Of a DNA stretch of 64,000 bases, positions 39,546 through 48,243 are shown piece after piece. The stretch's first letter is position 1, and each line of letters starts with the position of its first letter. A program made the translations under genes and the position numbers. Source of the stretch: an uncultured Bacteroidaceae bacterium (GTDB taxonomy: Bacteria > Bacteroidota > Bacteroidia > Bacteroidales > Bacteroidaceae). The stretch spans positions 1,494-65,493 of the forward strand of contig CAJOJD010000009.1 in the NCBI GenBank assembly GCA_905234745.1, given 5' to 3'. Under the pieces are notes generated by a model that made no database searches, was not told the DNA's origin, and worked only from the letters and a program-made list of their open reading frames with translations.

Positions 39546-40871
39546 ATGAAAACGCTGATTCCTGCAAACGTAATAGACGATTATCTTAAGAGTATAGAGG
39601 TAACAGACCTCAACAAGGCCTCCATCCGCCAGGTGCTGGCATGTGAACTGAACGCCGAGAAGGTGACAGGTCAGGAGTTCATCCATTTTGAGATGGGTGT
39701 TCCCGGCATACCGCCATCGGCCGTAGGCGTCAAGGCACAGAAAGAGGCTCTGGACCGCGGAGTGGCTTCAAAGTATCCTAACATTGAAGGTATCCCCGAA
39801 CTCAAGGAGCAGGCAGCGCGTTTTGTCAAGGCTTTCATAAACACCGATATACAGCCCGGTCACTGCACCCCAACATGCGGAGCAATGCAGGGTACATTCG
39901 CCGCATTCCTTCTGTGCTCACAGGTTGACCCCAAGAAGGATACAATCCTCTACATCGATCCCGGATTCCCCGTACAGAAGATGCAGGCCCAGGTAATGGG
40001 TGTCAAGACCGCCCAGTTTGACGTGGCCGATTTCCGTGCAGAGAAGTTGGGACCCAAGTTGGAGAGTTACCTCAAGCAGGGCAACATATGCTGCATAGTC
40101 TACTCCAACCCCAACAACCCCAGCTGGATGTGCCTTACCGAAAGTGAGATCAAAACCATCGGTGAATTGGCCACAAAGTATGATACCATCATTCTGGAGG
40201 ACCTTGCCTACATGACCATGGACTTCCGTCGTGAAGGTCTGGGCATTCCTTTCAAGGCACCCTACCAGATCAGCGTATCGCACTATACCGACAACTACAT
40301 CATGATGCTCAGCGGCAGTAAGATATTCAGCTACGCCGGCGAGCGCATAGCAGTTGCATGCATATCGGACAAACTCTATGAGCGTCACTTTGAGACCTTG
40401 CAGAAGCGTTACAACATATCACGTTTTGGTGCTGTCTACGCTTATGATATGCTTTACGCAATGTCATCGGGCGTAACCCACTCCGTTCAGTGCGCAATGG
40501 CCGCCATGCTCAAGGCCGCATGCGACGGTGAGTACCGGTTCCGCGAAGATATCCGCGAGTATGCACGCCGCACAGAGAAGATAAAGGCCGCCCTTTTGCG
40601 CAACGGATTCAACATTACTTATGACAAGGATCTGGAGGAGCCTGTAAGTGACGGATTCTTCTTTACGTTCGGATACGACCTGCCGGATGGCACACCCATG
40701 GAGGGAGGCCAGCTTCTGCATGAACTTCTTTACTTTGGAATAAGCGGAATCGTGCTCTCATCGACCGGCAGCACCCGTCAGGGTATACGCGGCTGCGCAT
40801 CGAACATCCGCGACGACCAGTTCCCCATCCTTGAGGAGCGTCTGCGCCTCTTCAACGAAGCTCACCGCTAG
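39546..40871 (+). CDS. PLP-dependent aminotransferase class I/II, likely aromatic
   Basis: A 441-residue aminotransferase. The PLP Lys is in LSGSKIFSYAGERIAV (near residue 260), the Asn/Pro motif is YSNPNNPSWMCL and the Asp/Tyr region is LEDLAYMTMDF. The start at 39546 (MKTLIPANVIDDYL) suits the family; an in-frame ATG at 39513 lies inside iorB. Its place after iorAB suggests it interconverts aromatic amino acids with their 2-oxo acids, feeding the IorAB-PaaK route; the substrate is inferred. Its TAG stop is the first three bases of the long palindrome at 40869-40936. Confidence 0.85.
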   Translation: MKTLIPANVIDDYLKSIEVTDLNKASIRQVLACELNAEKVTGQEFIHFEMGVPGIPPSAVGVKAQKEALDRGVASKYPNIEGIPELKEQAARFVKAFINTDIQPGHCTPTCGAMQGTFAAFLLCSQVDPKKDTILYIDPGFPVQKMQAQVMGVKTAQFDVADFRAEKLGPKLESYLKQGNICCIVYSNPNNPSWMCLTESEIKTIGELATKYDTIILEDLAYMTMDFRREGLGIPFKAPYQISVSHYTDNYIMMLSGSKIFSYAGERIAVACISDKLYERHFETLQKRYNISRFGAVYAYDMLYAMSSGVTHSVQCAMAAMLKAACDGEYRFREDIREYARRTEKIKAALLRNGFNITYDKDLEEPVSDGFFFTFGYDLPDGTPMEGGQLLHELLYFGISGIVLSSTGSTRQGIRGCASNIRDDQFPILEERLRLFNEAHR

Positions 40872-40936
40872 CACAATAGGGTCAGACCCCTTTGTGTCAT
40901 TTTCGTGACACAAAGGGGTCTGACCCTATTGTGCTA
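40869..40936. repeat. Two-armed REP-like palindrome between convergent genes
   Basis: A perfect 31-bp inverted repeat (arms 40869-40899 and 40906-40936) with the 6-base loop TTTTCG. Each arm is itself a near relative of the single 31-bp units at 5622 and 9948 (core GGGTCAGACCCC, end TTTGTGTCA). The outermost TAG is the stop codon of the aminotransferase and the outermost CTA is the stop codon (TAG) of dgt on the minus strand. The whole space between these genes is the element. Confidence 0.92.
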
Positions 40937-42271
40937 AACTGCAGGAAGACTGTTTCCGTTGATTTTGCGGTAGATGTCCAGAGCATAGACATCGGTCATA
41001 CCGCTTATGTAATCCAGAACTGCAAGTATGCGGTTGTAGATATCTGTCGCGTTGATGTCATACTGGCTCGATACGCGGCCGATAAGCAGTTTGGAGTATT
41101 CGCGTTCAGGGTTCAGGACCGCCTCCACCATAAGGTCAAGCAGGGTGCTTATTATGCGGAAACCGGCCAGTTCAACTTCCAGTACGTCACGTGAACGGTA
41201 TATCTTCTGGACCGACAGTTCTGCGCATTTGCGGTAGGCCTCTCTTGGCGTGGGACTGATATGCTTTATCAGTGACTCGCTGAACGTGCCGTCCAATATT
41301 GCCTGCTCGTTCTCCAGGAACACCTGAGTGCACTCATCGACCAGTACTCCCACCAGTTTGGAGCGCAGATATGACACCTTCTCGTTTACATCGGTCACCA
41401 TTGCTATGATGCTCTTGGCGTGCTCCTGCTCGGAGGGCTCAAGGAAATCCATCATCAGACTGATGGTCTGCTCAGTTGACAATAGCTTGAGCTTGTGGGC
41501 ATCCTCCAGGTCCATCAGAAGGTAGCAGATATCATCGGCGGCCTCAACCAGCCATACCAGCGGATAGCGTACGTATTTGAGAGGCTGACCGGGTTCGGAG
41601 AGGCGGATAATGCCCAATTCATCGGCTATTTGGGCGAATATCGGTGCCTCGCTCTCAAAGAAGCCGAACTTATGCTTGCCGTTGGCAAGTATTGATGAGT
41701 ACGGATATTTTACTATCGATGCCAGCGTGGAATAGGTCATTGCGAAACCTCCCTTGCGGCGGCCGATGAACTGATGTGCCAGCAGACGGAATGCATTGGC
41801 GTTACCCTCAAAGTTTATGATATCGGTCCACTGACCTGGGTTTTTCTTGAACTGTTCCAGCAGGGACTGTCCCTTTCCTTCGGTGAAATAGGCTGAGATT
41901 GCCTTCTCTCCAGAATGGCCGAAAGGAGGATTGCCCATGTCATGCGCCAGACATGCGGCCGATACTATGTTGCCTATCTCGGTTATGTTGCTGCAAGCCA
42001 GCTCGGGGTGTTTCTGAATGATGCCGCGGGATACGTTGTTGCCCAGCGAGCGGCCTACGCATGAAACCTCAAGACTATGGGTAAGACGGTTGTGCACGAA
42101 AACGCTTCCCGGCAGGGGGAACACCTGGGTCTTGTTCTGCAACCTGCGGAAAGGAGCAGAGAAAATGAGTCGGTCATAATCCCTGAGGAATGCGGAGCGG
42201 TCATCCTTATGGGCCGACTCTATGCCTTCCATTCCCAAACGCTTTGACGAAATAAGTCTTTGCCAATCCAT
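40934..42271 (-). CDS. dgt: Deoxyguanosinetriphosphate triphosphohydrolase family protein
   Basis: A 445-residue HD-domain enzyme that releases tripolyphosphate from dGTP (or other dNTPs). The HD motif and neighbours are [16 protein letters not shown] and [22 protein letters not shown]; later [10 protein letters not shown] and [20 protein letters not shown] hold the last metal ligands. It diverges from dut across a 107-base region containing promoter boxes for both, pairing two dNTP-pool enzymes. The TAG stop codon comes from the palindrome at 40869-40936. Confidence 0.9.
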   Translation of the reverse strand: MDWQRLISSKRLGMEGIESAHKDDRSAFLRDYDRLIFSAPFRRLQNKTQVFPLPGSVFVHNRLTHSLEVSCVGRSLGNNVSRGIIQKHPELACSNITEIGNIVSAACLAHDMGNPPFGHSGEKAISAYFTEGKGQSLLEQFKKNPGQWTDIINFEGNANAFRLLAHQFIGRRKGGFAMTYSTLASIVKYPYSSILANGKHKFGFFESEAPIFAQIADELGIIRLSEPGQPLKYVRYPLVWLVEAADDICYLLMDLEDAHKLKLLSTEQTISLMMDFLEPSEQEHAKSIIAMVTDVNEKVSYLRSKLVGVLVDECTQVFLENEQAILDGTFSESLIKHISPTPREAYRKCAELSVQKIYRSRDVLEVELAGFRIISTLLDLMVEAVLNPEREYSKLLIGRVSSQYDINATDIYNRILAVLDYISGMTDVYALDIYRKINGNSLPAV

Positions 42272-42290
42272 TGTCAGTATCTCTTTGTTT

Positions 42291-42298
42291 CAAAATTA
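42291..42298 (-). promoter_or_regulatory. -7 box of the dgt promoter
   Basis: Minus-strand TAATTTTG, 19 bases before the dgt ATG. It is divergent from the dut box at 42334-42341. Confidence 0.45.
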
Positions 42299-42333
42299 GT
42301 GGTTTTTCAGATTATTTCTGCTTTAGTTGGCGG

Positions 42334-42341
42334 TATATTTG
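42334..42341 (+). promoter_or_regulatory. -7 box of the dut promoter
   Basis: TATATTTG, a perfect TAnnTTTG, 37 bases before the dut ATG. No TTG at the expected -33 distance. Confidence 0.45.
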
Positions 42342-42378
42342 TTATTTTCGCTGTGCAAAACCAAAACCCTTTGAAAGT

Positions 42379-42810
42379 ATGAAGGTAAAGATTATCAACC
42401 GTTCGCATCATCCCCTTCCCGAGTATGCGACAGCGCAGTCAGCAGGTGTGGATCTCAGGGCAAATCTTGACGAGCCCGTAGTAATGAAACCTATGGAGCG
42501 CCGTCTTATTCCCACAGGACTGTTCATCTCCCTGCCTGCAGGATTCGAGGCTCAGGTCCGTCCCCGCAGCGGTCTGGCCATCAAGAAGGGCATAACGGTA
42601 CTCAATACCCCCGGTACCATCGATGCCGATTACCGCGGCGAAATAGGAGTAATCCTCATAAACCTTTCACAGGATGATTTTGTCGTAAATGACGGAGAGC
42701 GCATAGCACAGATGATCATTGCCCGTCATGAGCAGGCAGAGTGGATCCAGGTGGAGACACTTGACGAGACCGAGCGCGGTGCCGGCGGATTCGGACACAG
42801 CGGAGTATAA
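42379..42810 (+). CDS. dut: Deoxyuridine 5'-triphosphate nucleotidohydrolase
   Basis: A 143-residue homotrimeric dUTPase, making dUMP and keeping uracil out of DNA. All five motifs are present: [46 protein letters not shown] and the C-terminal [10 protein letters not shown]. The start at 42379 is set by the family; the frame is open upstream to 42271 through the promoter. The first of a run dut-TPR-DUF4292-EnvC that is conserved in Bacteroidales. Confidence 0.95.
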   Translation: MKVKIINRSHHPLPEYATAQSAGVDLRANLDEPVVMKPMERRLIPTGLFISLPAGFEAQVRPRSGLAIKKGITVLNTPGTIDADYRGEIGVILINLSQDDFVVNDGERIAQMIIARHEQAEWIQVETLDETERGAGGFGHSGV

Positions 42811-42825
42811 GGATTTGTTCAGCCG

Positions 42826-44169
42826 ATGAAAAGGGGTATTGTCACAATCATATCTGTTCTTGCCTTAGCCGCAACCGTATCCTGCGGCTCGGCACGTCAT
42901 GCATCAACGGATCCCATACCCCAGTCGCAGCTTGACTCATATGCAGCCGACCATTTCTTCAGGGAAGGAATCAGGTTGTATAACGAGAACCAGTATGATG
43001 CCGCAATGGACCTTCTGGCCCACAGCATGAACTATGATACCGCATCGGCCGCCACCTGTTACAGCCTGGCGCAATACTACATGTCCATGCGCGACAGGGC
43101 TTTGCAGGAAAAATACAGCGGCACGGCCCATGACCTGCTTATGCGTGCAGTCAGTCTGGAGCCGGGTAACTACTGGTACAGGCGTCTGCTGGCCCTGAGT
43201 TACCTCAGGATGAACCGTCCAATGGAGGCCATCGGACAGTATGAGGAGATATCCCGCCGTTTCCCCGGCAGGACCGATGTCCTGATGACGTTGGCCAGTC
43301 TTTATGACGATATAGGAGACTACGAGAAGGAACTCCGCGCCATAGAGCGTTACGGCCGTCTTGAGGATGTGGCCGATGACCTCAAGTTCCAGCGCTTTGT
43401 CTGCTATCTCCAAATGGGTGAACTGGACTCCGCCTATTATGAGGCAGAGAAACCGGCTGAGATAATCGAATTGCTCATGAACACCACCAGGGATATGATT
43501 GAGCAGGCGGAAAGTGCCATGGACAGGATCCGTTGCCGTTCACTGCTCGATGTGGTCATGAATTTCTGCGATGTGGTATCGGCCCACGAACCTGAACTTG
43601 CCGAGGCTTACATACAGAAATCCATAGCCTATTTCTGGATGGGACAGAATGAGGAATCACTGGATATCCTGGCCAAAGGTCTTAAGAACGTAAAGACAGA
43701 CATTGACCATGCCAAGATCTACAACCTGAGAGGAGACTATTACCATACGCTCGGCGACAAGGAGAAGATGTATGCCGATTATGATTCGACTCTCATCTAC
43801 GATCCCGACAACATAAACGTACTGAACAACTACGCCTACTATCTTTCGGTCGAGGGCAGAGACCTTAAGAGAGCGCTTGATATGAGCGCCAGAACACTTG
43901 AGGCTGAACCGCTCAATGCGACCTATCTTGATACTTACGCATGGATCCTGTTCAAGATGAAACGTTACAGCGATGCGCTGGTTTATCTTGAGAAGGCACT
44001 CAGGTATCTGGACACTGACAATCCCGAGATCTACGAGCACTACGGCGACGTGCTGTACATGTGCGGCGAGAAGGAGAAGGCTCTTGAGAACTGGCACAAG
44101 GCTGTCCAGTTCAACAGCACATCGGCAACTCTGGATCAGAAAATAAAACAGCAAAGATATCTGGAATGA
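42826..44169 (+). CDS. TPR-repeat lipoprotein
   Basis: A 447-residue exported protein with a lipobox (LALAATVSCGS). Most of the chain is tetratricopeptide repeats: FFREGIRLYNENQYDAAMDL, WYRRLLALSYLRMNRPMEAI, NAYYLSVEGRDLKRALDM-like, ATYLDTYAWILFKMKRYSDA and EHYGDVLYMCGEKEKALEN. TPR proteins usually form protein-protein scaffolds. It overlaps the next gene by 4 bases (ATGA). Together with DUF4292 and EnvC-like downstream it suggests an envelope assembly job. Confidence 0.87.
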   Translation: MKRGIVTIISVLALAATVSCGSARHASTDPIPQSQLDSYAADHFFREGIRLYNENQYDAAMDLLAHSMNYDTASAATCYSLAQYYMSMRDRALQEKYSGTAHDLLMRAVSLEPGNYWYRRLLALSYLRMNRPMEAIGQYEEISRRFPGRTDVLMTLASLYDDIGDYEKELRAIERYGRLEDVADDLKFQRFVCYLQMGELDSAYYEAEKPAEIIELLMNTTRDMIEQAESAMDRIRCRSLLDVVMNFCDVVSAHEPELAEAYIQKSIAYFWMGQNEESLDILAKGLKNVKTDIDHAKIYNLRGDYYHTLGDKEKMYADYDSTLIYDPDNINVLNNYAYYLSVEGRDLKRALDMSARTLEAEPLNATYLDTYAWILFKMKRYSDALVYLEKALRYLDTDNPEIYEHYGDVLYMCGEKEKALENWHKAVQFNSTSATLDQKIKQQRYLE

Positions 44170-44966
44170 AAAGGCTCATTTACATATTGCCCGTTTTGCT
44201 GACCGTTCTGCTTCTGGCCGGTTGCCGTTCACAATCGGCACTCAAGAAACAGAAACAGCAGGAGCAGGAGAGCGTACGTCTTGTCCATGCCTTGCTTGAA
44301 GATCCTCCCGTACAGGAGTTGCAGGCAAGTCTTGCATTGAACCTGGACGGCACTAAAGTGAGCGGACAGTTAAGGATGCGCCGTGGCCGCAGCATCCAGA
44401 TAAGCGCCAGCATGCTGGGTCTGGTAGAGATTGCACGTATAGAATTCCTTCCGGAGATGGTAGTAGTCATGGACAAGTTCCATAACCTTTACTCCGTATG
44501 CCATTACGCCGATATTCCCTACCGTAATGAACTGGGGCTTGACTTTGAGGTTGTGCAGGCCTTTCTCTGGAACCGCATATTTTCACCCGGCAGTGCCAAT
44601 CAGGCCGATGCCGCCACCCGTTTGAGAGTTGACAGGACCGATGATGACGGCACCGTCCACATCAAAGACATAGAGTGCGGATATGAGTTCATAACAAGAG
44701 GCGATGACCGTCTGGACGCCCTGACAAAATCAGGAGGCGGATACAGTTTCCGCGTGGATTATTCTGATTTCACCGCCGTTTCCGGTAAATGGAAATACCC
44801 GTTGGGACTGAACTTCCAGGTAAAAGTATCCAGTCTGGACCTGAAGGTATCGGCCAAGATGTCATCGGTCACGACCGAAAAGAAGAACTGGCCGGACCGT
44901 ACCCAGGTAACCCGCCGCATGAAACAGGTTACACTTGAAGAGTTGTTGGATAATCTAGGATTATGA
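44166..44966 (+). CDS. DUF4292 lipoprotein
   Basis: A 266-residue protein with a lipobox (LLTVLLLAGCRS). It matches DUF4292, whose beta-rich shape resembles LolA/LolB-type lipoprotein carriers (SASMLGLVEIARIEFLPEM; YSDFTAVSGKWKYPLGLNF). A role in lipoprotein handling is therefore possible but not shown. It overlaps both neighbours by 4 bases. Confidence 0.84.
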   Translation: MKRLIYILPVLLTVLLLAGCRSQSALKKQKQQEQESVRLVHALLEDPPVQELQASLALNLDGTKVSGQLRMRRGRSIQISASMLGLVEIARIEFLPEMVVVMDKFHNLYSVCHYADIPYRNELGLDFEVVQAFLWNRIFSPGSANQADAATRLRVDRTDDDGTVHIKDIECGYEFITRGDDRLDALTKSGGGYSFRVDYSDFTAVSGKWKYPLGLNFQVKVSSLDLKVSAKMSSVTTEKKNWPDRTQVTRRMKQVTLEELLDNLGL

Positions 44967-46159
44967 TAAGAAAGAACGTCATACTGCTGTTACTGCTCTC
45001 TATCCCCCTGATAATGGAGGGACAGACCAATTCCGTCATTGAGAAGATGCGCAAGGAACGGGCAGAGATTGAGGAGCAGATAGCCCGTCAGGAAAAGATA
45101 CTTACCAGTACCGAGTCCAACATATCCAGTCAGGTGAGCAATCTCAATATCATAACCGCCAAACTCAAGGAGCGTACCAAGGTTCTAGAAAAGACCCGCA
45201 ATGAGATCCGCTCGCTGGACCGTGAGACCACACGTCTGGAAAAGGAGATTCAGCAGTTGGAGAAAGAACACGAGCAGTGCAAGGAGCGTTACGCCGATGC
45301 CTGCCGGTTCTATCAGCACCAGAACTCCAGTTTCAATCCCCTTACATTCATCCTTGCGACCGAATCATTCCGTGAGATGAGCCGTCGTGCCCGTTATGTG
45401 AGTGAGTACTCCAACTCACTGAAGGAAATGGCCGATGAAATCACCCAAAAAGTGGATACTCTTGAGAACCGCAAGGCGCAGATAGAACTTGTAAGGAAAG
45501 AGAAAGAGGAACTCCGTAAAGTCCAGCAGAAGAACGAGGAAGAGGCCCGCAAGGAGGAGAAACAGCAGAAGACCCTTGTGAACCAGCTCAAGAACAAACG
45601 CACCAACCTCAAGAAAGAGATTCAGGCCCAGCAAAAGAAGATGAACGAACTCTCCAAGGAGATTGACCGTCAGATACAACTGGCCCTCAAGGAGGAGCAA
45701 GCCAAAACACCGAACAAGGTGCAGTCACCCGAGGATATCAAGCTGTCCGGAACCTTTGAAAGCAACAAGGGACGCCTGCCCATGCCTATTACAGGCGCCT
45801 ATCTGGTGGTTGGTGAATACGGTGTCCAGAACGTGGCCGGAATGAAGGATGTCAAACAGAACAATCTGGGTATAGACATCCAGGGAAACGATGGTGCTCA
45901 GGCAAGATCGGTATTTGACGGAACAGTATCGTCAATATTCCAGCAGGGCAAGGGCCAGATTGGCGTTCTTATACGCCACGGCTCTTACATATCGGTTTAC
46001 TGCAACCTGAGTGAGACCAGGCTCAAGAAGGGTGACAAGGTCAAGACAGGTGACATAGTAGGTAACATACAGACATCCGAGAACGGAACTCCCATACTTC
46101 ACTTCCAGCTTCACAAGGAGAGCACCCGTCTCAATCCTTCGGATTGGTTGCGCCGCTGA
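44963..46159 (+). CDS. EnvC-like coiled-coil protein with degenerate LytM (M23) domain
   Basis: A 398-residue protein with a signal peptide (MIRKNVILLLLLSIPLIMEG), a long coiled coil (residues ~25-245, Lys/Glu-rich) and a C-terminal LytM/M23 domain. Active LytM enzymes have HxxxD, a His in YxHL and HxH. Here the first motif reads NNLGIDIQG (Asn for His), YCNLSE replaces Y-x-H-L, and the last is ILHFQLH with one His missing. The zinc site is thus mostly lost, as in E. coli EnvC, so it more likely activates a cell-wall amidase than cuts peptidoglycan itself. prfB has its own promoter inside the end of this gene. Confidence 0.88.
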   Translation: MIRKNVILLLLLSIPLIMEGQTNSVIEKMRKERAEIEEQIARQEKILTSTESNISSQVSNLNIITAKLKERTKVLEKTRNEIRSLDRETTRLEKEIQQLEKEHEQCKERYADACRFYQHQNSSFNPLTFILATESFREMSRRARYVSEYSNSLKEMADEITQKVDTLENRKAQIELVRKEKEELRKVQQKNEEEARKEEKQQKTLVNQLKNKRTNLKKEIQAQQKKMNELSKEIDRQIQLALKEEQAKTPNKVQSPEDIKLSGTFESNKGRLPMPITGAYLVVGEYGVQNVAGMKDVKQNNLGIDIQGNDGAQARSVFDGTVSSIFQQGKGQIGVLIRHGSYISVYCNLSETRLKKGDKVKTGDIVGNIQTSENGTPILHFQLHKESTRLNPSDWLRR

Positions 46160-46178
46160 TAAAAAATGACTAATTTTG
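46148..46178 (+). promoter_or_regulatory. prfB promoter
   Basis: TTG (46148-46150), 20 bases, then TAATTTTG (46171-46178): exact consensus boxes with exact spacing. The -33 part lies in the last codons of the EnvC-like gene. Transcription would start near 46185. Confidence 0.75.
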
Positions 46179-46197
46179 CAGACCAAAATCAATCCAT

Positions 46198-47319
46198 ATG
46201 ATTACAGCTGATCAACTCAAAGACGTACTTGACCGCACAGAGGCCCTTAAGCGCTATCTGAACATAGATTCCAAACTCATCCAGGTTGAGGAGGAGCAGT
46301 TGCGCACTCAGGCTCCCGGATTCTGGGATGACCCCAAGAAGGCCGAGATACAGATGAAAAAGGTCAAGGACCTGCAGAGTTGGATTGACGGTTACAAGCA
46401 GGTAAAGGCTCTGGCCGATGAACTGCAGCTGGCCATGGACTTCTACAAGGAGGAACTTGTTACCGAGCAGGAAGTCGATGAAAACTACGCCAAGGCACTG
46501 GCAGCGGTAGAATCATTGGAACTCAAGAACATGCTTCGCGAGGAGGCCGATGAGATGGACTGCGTCCTCAAGATAAACTCAGGTGCCGGAGGTACCGAAA
46601 GTCAGGACTGGGCCCAGATGCTCATGCGTATGTATATGCGCTGGGGCGAGGAGAACAAATACAAGGTTACAGTAGCCAACCTTCAGGAGGGCGATGAAGC
46701 CGGAATAAAGCAGGTAACCATGGAGATAGAAGGCCCGTTTGCCTACGGTTACCTCAAGGGAGAGAACGGAGTGCACCGCCTGGTACGTGTATCGCCCTAC
46801 AACGCACAGGGTAAGCGCATGACATCATTTGCCAGCGTCTTTGTAACCCCTCTTATCGATGACTCCATTGAAGTTGACATAAACCCCGCACTCATGAGTT
46901 GGGATACGTTCCGCAGCGGCGGTGCCGGCGGCCAGAACGTGAACAAGGTAGAATCAGGCGTACGTCTGCGCTACCAGTTCAAGGATCCATATACCGGTGC
47001 CGAGGAGGAGATCCTCATAGAGAACACCGAGACCCGTGACCAGCCCAAGAACAAGGAGCGTGCCCTGCAGCACCTGCGTTCCATCCTGTATGACAAGGAA
47101 CTGCAGCACCGCATGGCCGAGCAGGAAAAGATTGAGGCAGGCAAGAAAAAGATTGAATGGGGCTCACAGATACGCTCATATGTCTTTGATGACCGTCGCG
47201 TCAAGGATCACCGTACCGGATATCAGACATCCGATGTAAACGGCGTAATGGACGGCCATATTGACGAATTCATCAAGTCCTACCTTATGTCTTTTGCCGA
47301 ATCGCAGAATCAACAGTAA
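46198..47319 (+). CDS. prfB: Peptide chain release factor 2, without programmed frameshift
   Basis: A 373-residue factor that ends translation at UGA and UAA. The GGQ motif is in RSGGAGGQNVNKVESGVRL. The codon-reading tripeptide region reads VRVSPYNAQGKRMTSF, that is SPY where E. coli RF2 has SPF. In many bacteria the reading frame is interrupted at the sequence CTTTGAC near codon 25; here the matching place is KRYLNID with CTG AAC, and the frame is continuous from ATG to stop. So autoregulation by frameshifting is absent. Confidence 0.94.
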   Translation: MITADQLKDVLDRTEALKRYLNIDSKLIQVEEEQLRTQAPGFWDDPKKAEIQMKKVKDLQSWIDGYKQVKALADELQLAMDFYKEELVTEQEVDENYAKALAAVESLELKNMLREEADEMDCVLKINSGAGGTESQDWAQMLMRMYMRWGEENKYKVTVANLQEGDEAGIKQVTMEIEGPFAYGYLKGENGVHRLVRVSPYNAQGKRMTSFASVFVTPLIDDSIEVDINPALMSWDTFRSGGAGGQNVNKVESGVRLRYQFKDPYTGAEEEILIENTETRDQPKNKERALQHLRSILYDKELQHRMAEQEKIEAGKKKIEWGSQIRSYVFDDRRVKDHRTGYQTSDVNGVMDGHIDEFIKSYLMSFAESQNQQ

Positions 47320-47343
47320 TTTCCAATAATAAACACTAATACT

Positions 47344-47823
47344 ATGTCAGTAGAAATTGAACGTAAGTTTCTGGTCAGGAACGACTCTTACCGCACACAG
47401 GCATTCAGCTATTACGACATTCTGCAGGGTTACATAGCCCATGAGAATGGCCGTTCGGTACGTGTACGAATTACGGATAAGGAGGCTATCCTGACAATCA
47501 AAGGACCGTCGGACAGCAAAGGCATGAGCCGTTACGAGTGGAACCATCTTATTCCGGTCGAAGATGCCCGTGAACTTTTTGAACTGCACCAAAGCGGAGC
47601 CATTGAGAAACGCCGTTACCTTGTACACAGCGGCCCTCATGTATTTGAAGTGGACGAATTCCACGGTGAAAACGAGGGACTTGTAATGGCTGAGGTCGAG
47701 CTGGGCTCAGAAAACGAGTCTTTCGTCAAGCCCGATTTTATAGGCAAGGAGGTAACCGGTGACCACCGTTATTACAACGCTTATCTGGCCACAAACCCCT
47801 ACAAAACCTGGAATAAGGATTGA
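47344..47823 (+). CDS. CYTH domain protein
   Basis: A 159-residue protein of the CYTH (triphosphate tunnel metalloenzyme) superfamily, which acts on inorganic triphosphate or nucleoside triphosphates. It starts with the signature MSVEIERKFLV and has VRVRITDKEAILTIKGPS, KRRYLVHSG, EVDEFHGENEGLVMAEVEL and the final GKEVTGDHRYYNAYLA. The exact substrate is unknown. It converges on the VanZ gene with no gap: its stop ends at 47823 and the other begins at 47824. Confidence 0.9.
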   Translation: MSVEIERKFLVRNDSYRTQAFSYYDILQGYIAHENGRSVRVRITDKEAILTIKGPSDSKGMSRYEWNHLIPVEDARELFELHQSGAIEKRRYLVHSGPHVFEVDEFHGENEGLVMAEVELGSENESFVKPDFIGKEVTGDHRYYNAYLATNPYKTWNKD

Positions 47824-48210
47824 TTATTTCTTCTTTCTGAAGATAGTCTGGATAGCAAAGTACCCGATTGCGGCACCTGCCAGGACGCCTGTCACATCGG
47901 CCCAAAGGTCTGCCCACTCACCGCTTCTTCCCTGAGTAAGTTTCATCTGGGCTATCTCCATCAGTCCGCCCAGCGCTATCGGGGCAATGATTCCGAATAT
48001 GAGAATCTTTACCCAGTTCAGGTTCTCATGGTGACGCAGATACTCTATCCAGATTATCAGCTCCAACCCAAGATACATGCAGACATGGACAACCTTGTCT
48101 ATTCCGGTGATAGGATCAAGTTTAGTCTTTGGAGGGTTGAAAAGTGACAGAAAGAGTATGGCTGCTATGACAAGCAGTGACAGCGGATATTTTCTGATGA
48201 AATATAACAT
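47824..48210 (-). CDS. VanZ-family membrane protein
   Basis: A 128-residue membrane protein with four hydrophobic segments (YPLSLLVIAAILFLSLF; DKVVHVCMYLGLELIIWIEY; WVKILIFGIIAPIALGGLME; ADVTGVLAGAAIGYFAIQTI). It matches VanZ-like proteins, some of which affect teicoplanin resistance or act as unknown membrane proteins. A -7 box ends only four bases before the ATG, so the mRNA may be leaderless. Confidence 0.85.
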   Translation of the reverse strand: MLYFIRKYPLSLLVIAAILFLSLFNPPKTKLDPITGIDKVVHVCMYLGLELIIWIEYLRHHENLNWVKILIFGIIAPIALGGLMEIAQMKLTQGRSGEWADLWADVTGVLAGAAIGYFAIQTIFRKKK

Positions 48211-48214
48211 GCCG

Positions 48215-48243
48215 CAAAATTAACCAATTATACCATAACACAA
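48215..48243 (-). promoter_or_regulatory. Probable promoter of the VanZ gene
   Basis: Minus strand: TTG (48243-48241), 18 bases, TAATTTTG (48222-48215). The ATG is at 48210, at the expected start point. The upstream -33 part overlaps the ATG of the divergent HhH gene (48243). Confidence 0.45.
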
